This document shows positions 39,801-48,919 of a stretch of 64,000 bases of DNA, piece by piece (the stretch's first letter is position 1; each line of letters opens with the position of its first letter). The position numbers and the translations under genes are program-made. Location: positions 42,490,706-42,554,705 of the forward strand of contig CM036620.1 in assembly GCA_020746105.1 (NCBI GenBank). The letters run 5' to 3'. Source of the stretch: Trogon surrucura (lineage: Eukaryota > Chordata > Aves > Trogoniformes > Trogonidae). Below the pieces are notes generated by a model that saw only the letters and a program-made list of their open reading frames with translations, had not been told where the DNA came from and did no database searches.

Positions 39801-40485
39801 CAAAACAAATTAATGCTAAGAAAACCAAATACAATAAAGTTTTCACATTTCAAGTCTCGGTGATCTACACAACTCTTCAGCTACTTCTATATTGTGTTTA
39901 TTCCCCGAACTAATCCTTTACTTGTTACACACTCCTGCTTTATCTACTTAGAGCGTAGAGATGATGATGATGATCATGATTATTATTATTATTATTATTA
40001 ATTTTCAGTAAAAAATTATCACAGGATAAAAAGAACAAAAGCAAGCCTGTACGGAACAGATTCATCAATATTATATGAAATAATATTTTTAAATAAATTA
40101 TATTATAAGTATGGGATATTAAGTAGTATATAGTAAAAATATCAGCTCTGTCAAAACTTCATCTGCTGAGCTTCTCCAGATCATTCTTTCTATGATTTTC
40201 ATTACAACACATTTTCTTCAGTCAGATTTATATGCCTTGTGGAATTTCGCAGCGGTTTAAAAGGAAACAATTAAAAGAAACTTGTAACTTACATGGTAAA
40301 GACATCGATAACATCTCCTGCAGCTCTTGTCATCTCAAAGTAGGTTTGCAGAATGTTGACAGTTCCTGAAAGTGCTTCATGTCCACAACCACAGAAGAGC
40401 GCAACTCCAGCATACAGCAAGATAGTAGCAATCAAAGATGCATAGGGAATACCTCCCAGGCATTTGATGCAACACTCAAAGCACC
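737..40485 (-). CDS. GPM6A: GPM6A, neuronal membrane glycoprotein M6-A (six exons, 5' end missing)
   Basis: This is the overall coding span on the minus strand. The exons are 40485-40293, 26911-26755, 12849-12696, 9170-9094, 7796-7731 and 889-737. The joined exons supply 800 nt, and one G from a missing upstream exon completes the first codon. The product is 266 residues plus TAA. Known family: M6-A is a four-pass PLP/DM20 proteolipid at the neuronal surface, linked to filopodium formation and neurite growth, with both termini cytoplasmic. Seen here: the N-terminal cysteine cluster GCFECCIKC, four hydrophobic segments, the [10 protein letters not shown] motif, NAT and NMT glycosylation sequons, and the C-terminus ending RLNAYT, as expected for M6-A. 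GPM6B and PLP1 are excluded by the EC2 sequence (IVTIGEEKK) and this tail. There is no PLP-specific insert, so it is DM20-like. The intron phases fit the PLP family. The first ~12 codons are not in the window. Confidence 0.97.
890..7730 (-). other. GPM6A: GPM6A intron 6
   Basis: This intron of about 6.8 kb has a GTAAGCT donor and a TATAG acceptor on the minus strand. It contains A/T runs (for example 4821-4835) and a perfect 14-bp hairpin at 4703-4742. I see no recognisable transposon or protein-coding sequence. The short ORFs here are isolated and of AT-rich composition. Confidence 0.85.
4703..4742. repeat. Perfect inverted repeat (14-bp arms, 12-nt loop)
   Basis: The left arm TAATGTTCAGAATC (4703-4716) is exactly complementary to the right arm GATTCTGAACATTA (4729-4742). 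The stem is short for a microRNA precursor. It has no known function. Confidence 0.9.
7731..7796 (-). CDS. GPM6A: GPM6A exon 6: start of TM4
   Basis: The exon is 66 nt, exactly 22 codons, with phase 0 on both sides. A strong acceptor precedes it (a pyrimidine run ending CCCCCTTTGCAG), and the donor is GTAAGCT. It encodes [20 protein letters not shown] followed by AM. This contains a second N-glycosylation sequon (NMT) at the membrane edge and the small-residue-rich first part of TM4. Because it is a multiple of three, skipping would keep the frame but remove most of TM4. Confidence 0.97.
7797..9093 (-). other. GPM6A: GPM6A intron 5
   Basis: This intron of about 1.3 kb runs from donor GTGAATA to acceptor TTTGCAG. 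It has a T-rich run near 8100-8111 and no recognisable element. Confidence 0.85.
9094..9170 (-). CDS. GPM6A: GPM6A exon 5: second half of extracellular loop 2
   Basis: The exon is 77 nt (GT + 25 codons). The acceptor is TCTACTCCAG. The donor GTGAATA is the weakest donor of the gene. It encodes [20 protein letters not shown] followed by CDSNE, with two cysteines (KVC and KMC) available for disulfides with the exon 4 cysteines. IVTIGEEKK is typical of M6-A and differs from the WNAFPGK sequence of M6-B and PLP. A CR1 fragment on the opposite strand begins about 130 bp upstream of the acceptor. Confidence 0.96.
9283..9300. repeat. T18 run abutting CR1
   Basis: Eighteen T residues lie directly against the 5' end of the plus-strand CR1 fragment. 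On the GPM6A strand this is a run of A. Confidence 0.9.
9301..9540 (+). mobile_element. CR1 LINE, 3' fragment
   Basis: This is the 3' end of a CR1 non-LTR retrotransposon on the plus strand. It keeps an open frame for the last ~50 residues of the CR1 polymerase protein, including [20 protein letters not shown] and [20 protein letters not shown], to a TAG at 9454-9456. A typical bird CR1 3' UTR follows (GGTTGGAACTAGATGGTCTT, then CCAACCCAAACC). The terminal octamers are degraded (TTTCTATAATTATAC). The 5' truncation is severe, as is usual for CR1. Its subfamily differs from that of the copy at 10090-11830. Confidence 0.93.
10178..11483 (-). pseudogene. CR1 ORF2 fragment: reverse transcriptase, main frame
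   Basis: Non-LTR reverse transcriptase catalyses target-primed cDNA synthesis. The frame is open as far as 11581, but homology to CR1 RT begins near the frameshift ([16 protein letters not shown]). Counting residues from the ORF start at 11581, RT motifs are [15 protein letters not shown] at about 114-128, [20 protein letters not shown] at 171-190, and the catalytic FADD at 201-204. A C-terminal region ([20 protein letters not shown]) and the stop follow at 10178. No internal stop interrupts about 1.3 kb. The endonuclease domain is absent and the frame is disconnected from its upstream part, so it is not functional. Confidence 0.93.
11478..11819 (-). pseudogene. CR1 ORF2 fragment: upstream frame before the frameshift
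   Basis: This is the region N-terminal to the RT core. It shows [20 protein letters not shown] near the start and [17 protein letters not shown], then NVTPVFKKG, which matches the known order of CR1 ORF2. The RT frame continues in another phase from the run of six T at 11478-11483 (A on the element strand), which points to a one-base insertion in that homopolymer. The frame then runs into unrelated residues before a stop at 11448. Confidence 0.9.
12240..12271. repeat. 16-bp perfect tandem duplication
   Basis: TACTATTTGTATTGTC occurs twice in immediate succession (12240-12255 and 12256-12271), with a partial third copy just upstream. It is probably a replication slippage product. Confidence 0.9.
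12696..12849 (-). CDS. GPM6A: GPM6A exon 4: TM3 and first half of the large extracellular loop
   Basis: The exon is 154 nt (51 codons + G). The acceptor is TTTTACTGCAG and the donor GTACGTG. It encodes TM3 (about [21 protein letters not shown]), then [12 protein letters not shown], the start of extracellular loop 2. The N-glycosylation sequon NAT follows that cysteine, and a second loop cysteine lies in NLCLDLRQY. In PLP family members such cysteines pair with those from exon 5. The boundary with exon 5 is phase 1: the split glycine is G + GT. Confidence 0.97.
18261..18283. repeat. (AT)n microsatellite
   Basis: A 23-nt uninterrupted AT dinucleotide run after TTTT. It is likely polymorphic. 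Confidence 0.92.
23819..23838. repeat. C20 homopolymer
   Basis: Twenty consecutive C residues in an AT-rich background, G20 on the GPM6A strand. The length could be affected by sequencing error. Confidence 0.88.
26755..26911 (-). CDS. GPM6A: GPM6A exon 3: TM2 and intracellular loop
   Basis: The exon is 157 nt (G + 52 codons). The acceptor is GTTCCTATACAG and the donor GTAAGTG. It encodes [10 protein letters not shown], then TM2 (about [18 protein letters not shown]), then the intracellular segment [24 protein letters not shown]. It ends directly after the tryptophan codon with no PLP1-type insert, which is the DM20-like arrangement of M6 proteins. The cysteines in TTCGRC lie in the cytoplasmic loop. 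The boundary with exon 4 is phase 0. Confidence 0.97.
36866..36874 (+). promoter_or_regulatory. Possible TATA box
   Basis: TATATATTA lies 46-54 bp upstream of the ATG at 36920. That spacing would allow a start site about 25-30 bp downstream and a short 5' leader of about 20 nt. This is inferred from position only; AT-rich strings like this are common here. Confidence 0.25.
36890..37280. other. GC-rich island in an AT-rich intron
   Basis: By hand count, 37081-37260 is about 64% G+C (115 of 180), with sharp AT-rich flanks. CpG is rare, so it is not a typical CpG island. The wording is GC-rich, with many CAGG, CCAGCC and GGG motifs, like introns of GC-rich bird chromosomes. No octamer tail or other CR1 hallmark is present. 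Confidence 0.7.
36920..37030 (+). CDS. Candidate orphan first exon with a signal-peptide-like ORF
   Basis: I do not recognise this sequence. The start ATG at 36920 has a strong Kozak context (ACCACCATG). The 36-codon ORF begins [20 protein letters not shown] and continues [13 protein letters not shown], then VLN and TAA. It resembles a secretory signal peptide: a polar start, a hydrophobic core rich in F/L/G, then a small-residue, proline-containing cleavage-like region. After codon 33 there is a possible phase 0 donor (CAG then GTTCTT at 37019), so it could be a first coding exon of a small secreted protein rather than a complete gene. It lies antisense inside GPM6A intron 2 at the edge of a GC-rich island. 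It could also be chance, a decayed duplicate, or part of an unrecognised repeat. Confidence 0.25.
   Translation: MQSQHSHCLFYFMGLLLLAGPPKAEPSKETSGQVLN
39960..40001. repeat. (GAT)n / (ATT)n trinucleotide microsatellite
   Basis: GAT repeats (39960-39974) pass into about seven TTA/ATT units (39980-40001), roughly 290 bp from the donor side of exon 2. Confidence 0.9.
40293..40485 (-). CDS. GPM6A: GPM6A exon 2: cysteine cluster, TM1, first extracellular loop
   Basis: The exon is 193 nt. On the minus strand the acceptor is TTTTCTTATAG before 40485 and the donor is GTAAGTT after 40293. It is read as GG + 63 codons + AT. The first G of the leading glycine codon comes from the missing exon, and the last AT is completed by G from exon 3 to give Met. 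It encodes the cytoplasmic cysteines CFECCIKC, which are palmitoylation sites in this family. Next come TM1 (about [19 protein letters not shown]), the family signature [11 protein letters not shown], and the short first extracellular loop ending DVIDVFT. Any alternative first exon ending in G could splice here, as happens in mammalian GPM6A. Confidence 0.97.
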
Positions 40486-41669
40486 CTATAAGAAAATAAA
40501 GTTATTTGTTAATATATCAAGAAAGCAAAAAGAAAGTTTTTACTACTGAGAAACACTTCTGAAAATTGAAGACTGCAGGGCAAAGAGTGATTAAGTCAAG
40601 TGTAACAATCCATAGCGTCAGAAAATCTGTGAAAGAACACAGGTTAATTCAACTTCTTCATTTTCTCAGTTGCTACCCGACCTGTTAAATGTGCCATCTG
40701 ATTAACACAAAACATTAAACAGATAATTCCTTGTACAGAGCAGGATACAATGTCTGTCCTAGGCTAGAACTATATTCACAATTCCTGTTGCTCACCTATC
40801 AGATTACTGAAGTGGATCCTCAATAACAGGAAAGCCACAGAAAGAGAATATCCAGTTCAACTCCTTCCATCACCATAGGTTTATTCCATTTTTTCCTCCA
40901 TACAGTGTTGACAACAGAATTGGTCCTGCCCACAGTACCGATTCTTTGTGCATCACTCAAATACCTCACAAGAATAAATTAAGATATCCACTAAAAAGGT
41001 ACAGAATTAGAAATAATTATAGAATTTGAATTTTCTCTCATTAGACTTTACCTGTGTCTAGACCAATGCTCAGTTCCTCTTTTCCCAGCAAGGGTCCTCA
41101 AGTTTCTGGTACTACCTTGTAGTTCGTCAAGTAGTTTCACAAAAGCGGCATCTCTAACTCTCCCAAATCTCACAACTCTCATAAGGACTTTTACACCCTT
41201 TAGAGCCCTTTCCATTGCCTTCTGGAAGGACAGAGAAGGCAGGTACCACTAGCTGAGGGAAGGTAAACATGCATCAACTTAGTAGCCATGAGTTCTATTT
41301 TCTCCTAAGCATTACAAGAAAGGATTTGGATAGACAAATAGTCAACTAAAAATTAGTCATAAGATGTTCAACAGGTGTGAGTCAATGTATTTTAATGTGC
41401 TTCAAAAGCTTTAGGCCATGCTAAATTGTTAGGAATAACAGAGATAGAATCAAGAAAAAGGAAAGAAAAAAGAAGCAAAAGGCACAAAAAAGCTATTCTT
41501 TAAAGAACATATGTCTACTTTTCTCAAACTACATGTAGGCTCCACATGCAATTTCATATCTTGTTCTTAAAGTTAGTAAGTTCTTGCTTTCTTTAGCCTG
41601 GATAACCAAAGTAGCAATTTCTTGTCTGTTCAGACATTGATTTTCTGCTTTAAATGAACAGACATCAAT

Positions 41670-41711
41670 CTGTCATATATATATATATATATGTACATAT
41701 ATATATGACAG
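41670..41711. repeat. AT-rich palindrome
   Basis: CTGTC, (AT)9, GTAC, (AT)5, GACAG. The CTGTC/GACAG ends pair and the AT arms can slide. It could extrude a cruciform, and its length is probably unstable. Confidence 0.9.
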
Positions 41712-44300
41712 CTATTTATACATGATTCTGTGAAGAGAACAGTTTAAGCCATTTTCAGATGCACATGTTATAACTAAATAGAAACCTCTATTGGTATTTT
41801 GCGAATACAGGTATTAAAAAAGACAGTATTTAAACTGGTTAATGTACAGGATAATTCCTGTAACAAAAATATAAATGGATATACTAAACATGTACAAGAC
41901 AAACAGACTTCAAAAACTGGGGCAATTCCCAACTCTGTATGCTCACTGTATAAAAATAGAAAGAAAATACAGTTTGAGACTATTTTTGTTGAAAGGCAAA
42001 CTCCCATATCAAAATTAACTGTAAAATATCAATGTGAAATGTACAAATTAATATACTTAAATCATTGCCAAAATCTAAGTTACCTGTTGTACACATCGCC
42101 CACCTCCAGCAGCCATCACACACCTGCATGGCTTTAACAATTTCCACCTTTCCAATACTTTGGTAACAGCATTTAATTATTTTTTCCCTTCTCTGAACAG
42201 GTACAGCATTGGTTGAAGAACATATCCTGCTTGCAGTTCATGTCATCCTACTGTATGGGCAGCATGTAGCTTTCCTATTCAGCAGCAGGGGGCTTTGGAT
42301 GTCCAGCGATCACTTTTTATCTTTCTTCAGTGATTATTAGACTGCGGGGGTTTACACCCAGGAAGTCTGTGGGCTTTCCATCAGTGGGAGGTCTTCAGAA
42401 CAGGCTCAGAAAATAGATAAATGCTTTTGGAGTAATTAATTCTACATGCAGATAAATATGGTAAATCTCTTAAAATCCTTTCAGTCCTGTTTTCTAAGAA
42501 TACCCCTAACAATAAATGCAGGTAGCTCCTCAGTGTTTAAAAGCCTACACAAATACTAGAAAAGGATCCTTCATTGGATAATCAATGGTCTAAAGGGCAT
42601 AAAAATAATAAATATTACTGAAAATATGTACATTGAGTGAGAACTGCAGGGAAATACATAGTTGCATGATATCAGAGTTTATCACAAAATGCCCACTGCC
42701 GTGTTCATCACAGAGTACCAGCAGAAAAATCTTTAGGAATCTAGTACTGCCGTGCACCCATCGGCACTATATGAAATATAAAAAGAAGGGCAGAAACAAC
42801 AGGAGAGTGATAAGGGAAGTTATGTATGAAGGCCTGTTAAATGAAAGACAAAAAAATAAGATGGACCTAAATATATTTACAGGGACACGTGGGCTATAGG
42901 GAGAATGTTTCTTAATACTGCAATAGCTTGGGGCAAAGAAGTGGAAGAGAGATTTTGCAAAGATTTCTGTTTTGCCTTCTGCCACAGGTGAAGTGGAAAA
43001 GAGAAAGTTAAAGAAATGACAACACAGGAAAAAAATAGCTACTGGTCTGAACTAGAATAAATTTCACTAAGGTCACACTCATGCACAACCTTTCCATTTA
43101 ATATTGTGATTATCATTGCCTGGAAAGAGTTGGCTGTGTGCTACTTCCTGAAGCTGTTACATCTCACCCACGAGGTCCAGTGAGATTTGAGCACATACTC
43201 AAATGTCATGAACTATATCAAAATCCAGGGTTGGTAATATTACTTTAGCTTTATTATAGTGAAACAGTGTAATACAGTATAACAGAGTAAAATAGTATCA
43301 TACAATGGAGTGATAACAGATAAAATAACGTGCAATCCAGTGAAAAAATCAGAAACAAATCTCTTTTCTAATTGTTTCAAAATTAATAAATAACTGAAAC
43401 ATTTATAGTTTGTGAAGAAAAAGTGCTTCTGTTCCTCTCTCACACTAAAATTGTTCATGCTTATAAGCCTTTGAGGGAAGCTTTTAACAGTAGTATATCT
43501 TACCAGTTCAAGACTTTTTCACTAACAGAAAAATTATTGGTATAAAATTCCCCCGACTACATTAAATTTTCAAATAATCAGGTATTTATAAGGCCTTGTT
43601 CATTTATTCAGCTCTTCCATAGGCCTACTATCTTTCTCACTACTTACTTCATGAGTAATTCTAGAGTTTTCAGAATTGTCAAATCAACTCAAAACTAATG
43701 AAAATCAGTGAGTCAGGCCTGAGATTTTGAAACAGGTATCACACATCATTCATACACACAGGAGGTAATGTGCTGTAGGTAACATTTGCTCCAATTCTTT
43801 TCTTTCTACTGTTCAGAATGTGAAAATAGCTATTTAATAAAAGAACAATAGAAATGCTATTTTAACTGCACAGTCATATTGAACCACAGGTACAGAATGT
43901 GACTCAGCTGTGCAAGGTAAGGTGTGTACACATCTGTGTGAGACAGGCAGTCATTCACAACTTTGAGCACCATCTTTGGAAGACAGTTAAAACACACAGC
44001 CATAGAAACAATTACTAGGGAAGATAAAAAAAAAGACTGTATGCTCCTTTGATGTTTCTTTTCATCTGCAAAAACAGGTTTCAGTACTTTAAAAACCATT
44101 TGTTCTGTTCAATAACCCTACACAATAACCTTGTGCAATGTATTTCAACATTTACTGTTCTTATTTTGCTTAATGTTTACCAATACTTTCCCTCAGGTAA
44201 AAGTCTGACCTACCGGGACCATGTATTTTCACACAAACCACAGGAGGTAATCCAAATCACTATTCTTTGTATCTTTCAACATGAAGAACTGTACTCTTCT

Positions 44301-44324
44301 TTTTTTTTTTCTTTTTTTTTTTTT
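44301..44324. repeat. T-rich run
   Basis: T10, C, then T13 (44301-44324). It produces the phenylalanine-rich stretch in the plus-strand ORF 44049-44588, which I do not accept as a gene. Confidence 0.9.
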
Positions 44325-47300
44325 AAATGTTATTATAAATCATTCCACAGAGAAAATTTAATAACAAATTACATAGACAATGACAAGACAAAGAATTTTG
44401 CTTTACATGGACAAAATAAAACTCCAAATATTGGCTTTATTCAGCTGTCTGTCAGAATAGTGCACATTAACGTTACATCACATATGACCACTTTCCAGTC
44501 AGGAAAGATCTCATGGACAACTACCTTCGCTCTTCTTAGTACAATTACTACTATGTATATCAGAAATACTCTTGATACAGGTATGTAAACTTCTGCTTTA
44601 AAAGGCTTGTGAATTGTTCCTTATACAGGCAAATCTGTGCACATCTAGTTTGCACTGGTTTTTGGGTGAAAGTTTTCTAACATCTCTTCAAGTGCATCAG
44701 CCAAATATAAGCTGACCTTGTCTGTGCACACAATCTCTTCTCTATATTAAGAAGGCAAAAGTTCTAGATTTCGAGCAGAAGCAGAAACTGTCCATGTGAT
44801 TCGAATGATAATTATGCACACGAATTGTGCCATCACAATAATTTCTTTTTTTGTGTGTTAAGGATATGTGGACTCACAGAATGATAACAAACCAGTTTCA
44901 GAATGTAATTATGCTAATGTCTTTTACATAAACTGTGAAGAAAACCCATGTACTCCAGATTTCTATGGAAAAATTAACATAGAGAAAATAAATATTAAGA
45001 AAATACATAATAAATAAAAATAAACATACAGAATACGGAAGGATTTTCTGGTTTTGCTTTTTTGCTCCTTTACAATGCATTTTCAACTAGAACATCTAGG
45101 ATGATTAATCATACATAATGACATCTCCACTGCATTACTGATTAATCACAGATAGTTACATCTCCAATGGGAACAAGCACCTCTGTAGATTATATACCAT
45201 TTTAATGACATTTTTTCATAACTTATTTGGCTAAAGATTTTTTTTAATCTAATATGAGGAGACAGGACAGCAGACCCTAAGTAAAATGTAAGAGAGCTAC
45301 ACAAACTCGAAATAGAAAACAAAATAAGAAAATATTCTGTGCCTTCCATGCCTGGCTAGGCATGCATTTTTCCATATCTAAATTTGTACCACTTGTCAAA
45401 CAGCTTTCATGGGCAATCAACTCAAATATAGTTCCACAGACCATCATGAAACATGCAGATTTAGTTCTGAATTTTATTAAGCTAGTCTTAACCTCATGAA
45501 GCCAAGGTACCATTATGTAATATGGTAATTAATACGTCCATCAAAACATAGTATTAAACAAAAAGCAACGCAATTTACTTAGATATAGTAAAAAACCTAA
45601 CCCCATCCAACAAGTTGCATTACTTCCTGATCTGGAACTATTCTCCAAGGCATCACAGCAGAGCAACAGGAAGAGCAACATAGCTCCCTTGAGATGGCCC
45701 CAAGTACAGAAGACAGACAAGACATTTGAGATGTAGTTTAACGCAGCTACAAAGACTGGAAAGCAACATTTGAGAATTAACCAGCAAAGATCATCTTTGT
45801 ACTGTGATCTGGAAGACCTGTACAAGAAATGCTGCATACACATCGCACATGATTGCCCTCTAGATATGCCCCAAGGTCATTCATAGGATACATTCCCACG
45901 CTGCTCCCACCCTGTATGGTTATAGGAGATCTACTGGAAATTAGAAAAAAACTTCATCACATTGCTATATCAAACACCAACCACTAAACTACCTTTCCTA
46001 ATCTTGTCCAGGAAATGATTTCTCCTTTAAATCAGCTTTCTTTGAGAATGCTTACTACTATATAACTACCCGTCAAGCAACAAAAGTAACTTATACCACA
46101 AAATTAAATCTAAGATTTTAGCTGCTAAGATTACAGTGGAAAAAAATAGAATTATTGTAGAATTTTGGAATTATGACATCAGCTTAAGTCAGTACTCCAA
46201 TGTGAATTCAAATGTCTCATGAAATGCAACATTTTTTTCTTTTAAGTTTGCAAAACCTTGTAGTAGAACCAATATTTGTTAAAAAAAAATTGCACAGTAA
46301 AGCATTTTTTTTAATGTCAAAACTACTATGACCCTCAAAGACCTGCTTTACAAATTCATTTAAGAATAGCTTTTTTATTCTCAGTACATACACAAATTGT
46401 AAAGATTTTTCTGTTTATGATCGTAGCAAGCTGTCCCACTATGCCAAAAAAGACAAGCCACCTATCCCACAGATAAAAACTATGCTTCTGTTATGTTCTA
46501 TCCTTCTTACCTGCACTAAGATGGGGAGGAGGAAAAAAAAAAAAAAAAGGTCTACCTATAGCTTCTTTTCCTGGGTAACTGAAACACAGCTGTAAATGAA
46601 AAAAAACCCATATGTATACATATATACACACCTATTGATACTTATATTATAATTTTCAGCATGGAACCAAACGAATTTTTTTTTCCTGTTGATTACATGT
46701 AAAAAAGTAAACCTGAATCAACCATCACATAGAATAATTTCATCCCATCTTTTATTGGTTATACTGGACTGTACTCTTTTATGAATGATCAAATATCTTC
46801 TTTACTTCCTTTGTTACAATGAAATATTCTGCAAAAGTATTTGTTGAACTTGGATAGCTTTCTAATGAGTGACAAGAACTGCTAGATAGTACACACTAAC
46901 AAAAGAGTGCTGTGAAAGGATCCACCTGATTAGCACCTTTTGGCAGAACTCAGATCTAAGCTATTGTGACAGCAGAGAATCAGCGGCAATAAAGTCTCAT
47001 CATGAGTCATGATCAAAGGTCTAGATTTCACATAATGAATGTACATTCCAAGTGTTGGTAGAGACCGCGCAACATCCTAAAGAACTACCCTGCATCTTTT
47101 TCCTACTCCATAACTCTCAGCAACACAGGGAAGCTATCTTGGATTGACTGGAAATACTTTTTAAAAGCAAAATGCTTCATTCTCTTCACCAATCAGACAG
47201 GAAACTGGTCTTTCTTTTCACCACATTATTTTTTTCTTCTTCTTGGATTCACAGGTAAATGATCATCCTTCATGCTGTATGCTTCCTTTAAGGTATTAGT

Positions 47301-48895
47301 GTCACCTTTCACAGCCCTGTCAATTGTAATTCTAACAAAGAACTAATTTAAGCAAAAGCTCTTGGCTGCAATTCTCACAGCTTGTCAAACAAATTGGCTC
47401 AATTAGTATTTAGGTAACTACACGAGGCTCCATTCAGTAAGGTATTGAGCACGTGCTTGACTGCAAACACATGGCTTGTCTCATGAACTTCAAATGAAAT
47501 TAACACCTTAACTTCAATAAAATATACAGAATATGAGGCACAATGCCAGAACTGGATGACATCACACCACAATTGTTTCCAGAGAGTACAGCCTCACCCT
47601 ATACATGAATTCATGGTTTCCTTAGGTAAGCATCTATGAAAACATTTAACTTCCATGAATATAACTGAGAGGAAGAAGTAGTAGTTTAGGGACACCTTTT
47701 TTTTTTTTTTTTGACTACTTGGTGTGCCAAGCCCCTTATAAAAACTTCCCATCTCCTTGTCTTTTTGTCCCTGAGAGCCACTGTCTTTGCTGCTGTTCCT
47801 TAAACCTGTTTATATTCTTTCACAGTTGCATTGCAGAAATAGCTGCAAAACCTACTAAGAAAGGAACAACTACAAAAGTAGACACAATCTGGCTTAGACT
47901 TTTCTTACCAAATTTTAGACACCAGTACACAGGACACCTTCATTGATTCACATTTGTATAAAAAACTTGACATATGTGGCATCTATAAATGCCCATGTTG
48001 TTTTTGTTTATCCGTGTCCAAGCGGGCAATGTTTGTGGTGAGAGCGAAACAGACTATGAAATGAAAACTTGGAAGGGGAATCTGTACATTCTTGAGGAAT
48101 TCTCTCTTTTCACAGGTACTGTTATATCTTGCAGTGTAAACTAATGCACCTCTTCCAAAGTATGAATTAAAATATTTTTATCTTTATACATGCAAAAAAC
48201 TTACACATTCACACCTTTGGAGGAACTATGAACACAAAGGAATACTCATATTTGTGAGACATCAATGATTATGCCAACATACAGAAAACTGTGTTGTGGT
48301 TAGCTGTTACAGACTCTTCAGTACATTAAGTTTATTGCTGTTTAATGAGACAAATCTTAATATAGCCGTTAATAAGCATTAAAGTTACTGACAGAGAGCA
48401 GTTGCTGCTTGAAATACAAATCAGTCAGGCATAACACAGTCAATCTCTGCAATTTTACAAAAACTTGCTGGCTGATTTAACACAGACAACATCTGTCAGC
48501 TTCAAAATCACTCTAAAGCTAAAGGGATAGGAATGAAACAAACTAGCTGCACAAATGTGATACAAATAAAGAAAAATTTTGTCAATTAATTCAAATGGTT
48601 TGCCCATTACATATACCTTATATCTCATGTATCTAAGATTTGTACATTAAATAAAGTTTCATTGTTGTTAATAAATAGGTTATAAACATTTGATATGTTC
48701 CAGCAATGCATAGATGATAAAACTATTGTAGATGTCTATGTCTATAATTATGTTTTTGATCTGCTGGAAACAATAACTGTTTGTAAGAACACTAATTCTA
48801 TGCAACATTTAGTACTCTCACTATAAAGCAAACGAAAATGCCATGGATCATAAAACTAGAAAATAAGTATCCTTTTCATCCCTTTCACCTATAGC

Positions 48896-48919
48896 TCATA
48901 GAATCAATCATAGAATCAA
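48896..48919. repeat. 12-bp direct duplication, possible CR1 tail relic
   Basis: TCATAGAATCAA occurs twice back to back. It resembles the CR1 terminal octamers seen from the minus strand, but the adjacent sequence shows no convincing CR1 body. Confidence 0.4.

Larger units (their letters stand above)
26912..40292 (-). other. GPM6A: GPM6A intron 2
   Basis: This intron of about 13.4 kb runs from donor GTAAGTT to acceptor TATACAG. It contains the GC-rich island and signal-peptide-like ORF at about 36866-37280, a GAT/ATT microsatellite at 39960-40001, and an alternating ACATAT/GTAC near-palindrome at 29373-29392. The rest is AT-rich sequence without recognisable elements. Confidence 0.85.

Noticed and set aside
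44049-44588. 179-codon plus-strand ORF
   Set aside because: Long, but built around a T-rich run giving [10 protein letters not shown]-rich codons, no domain, no splice or promoter context.
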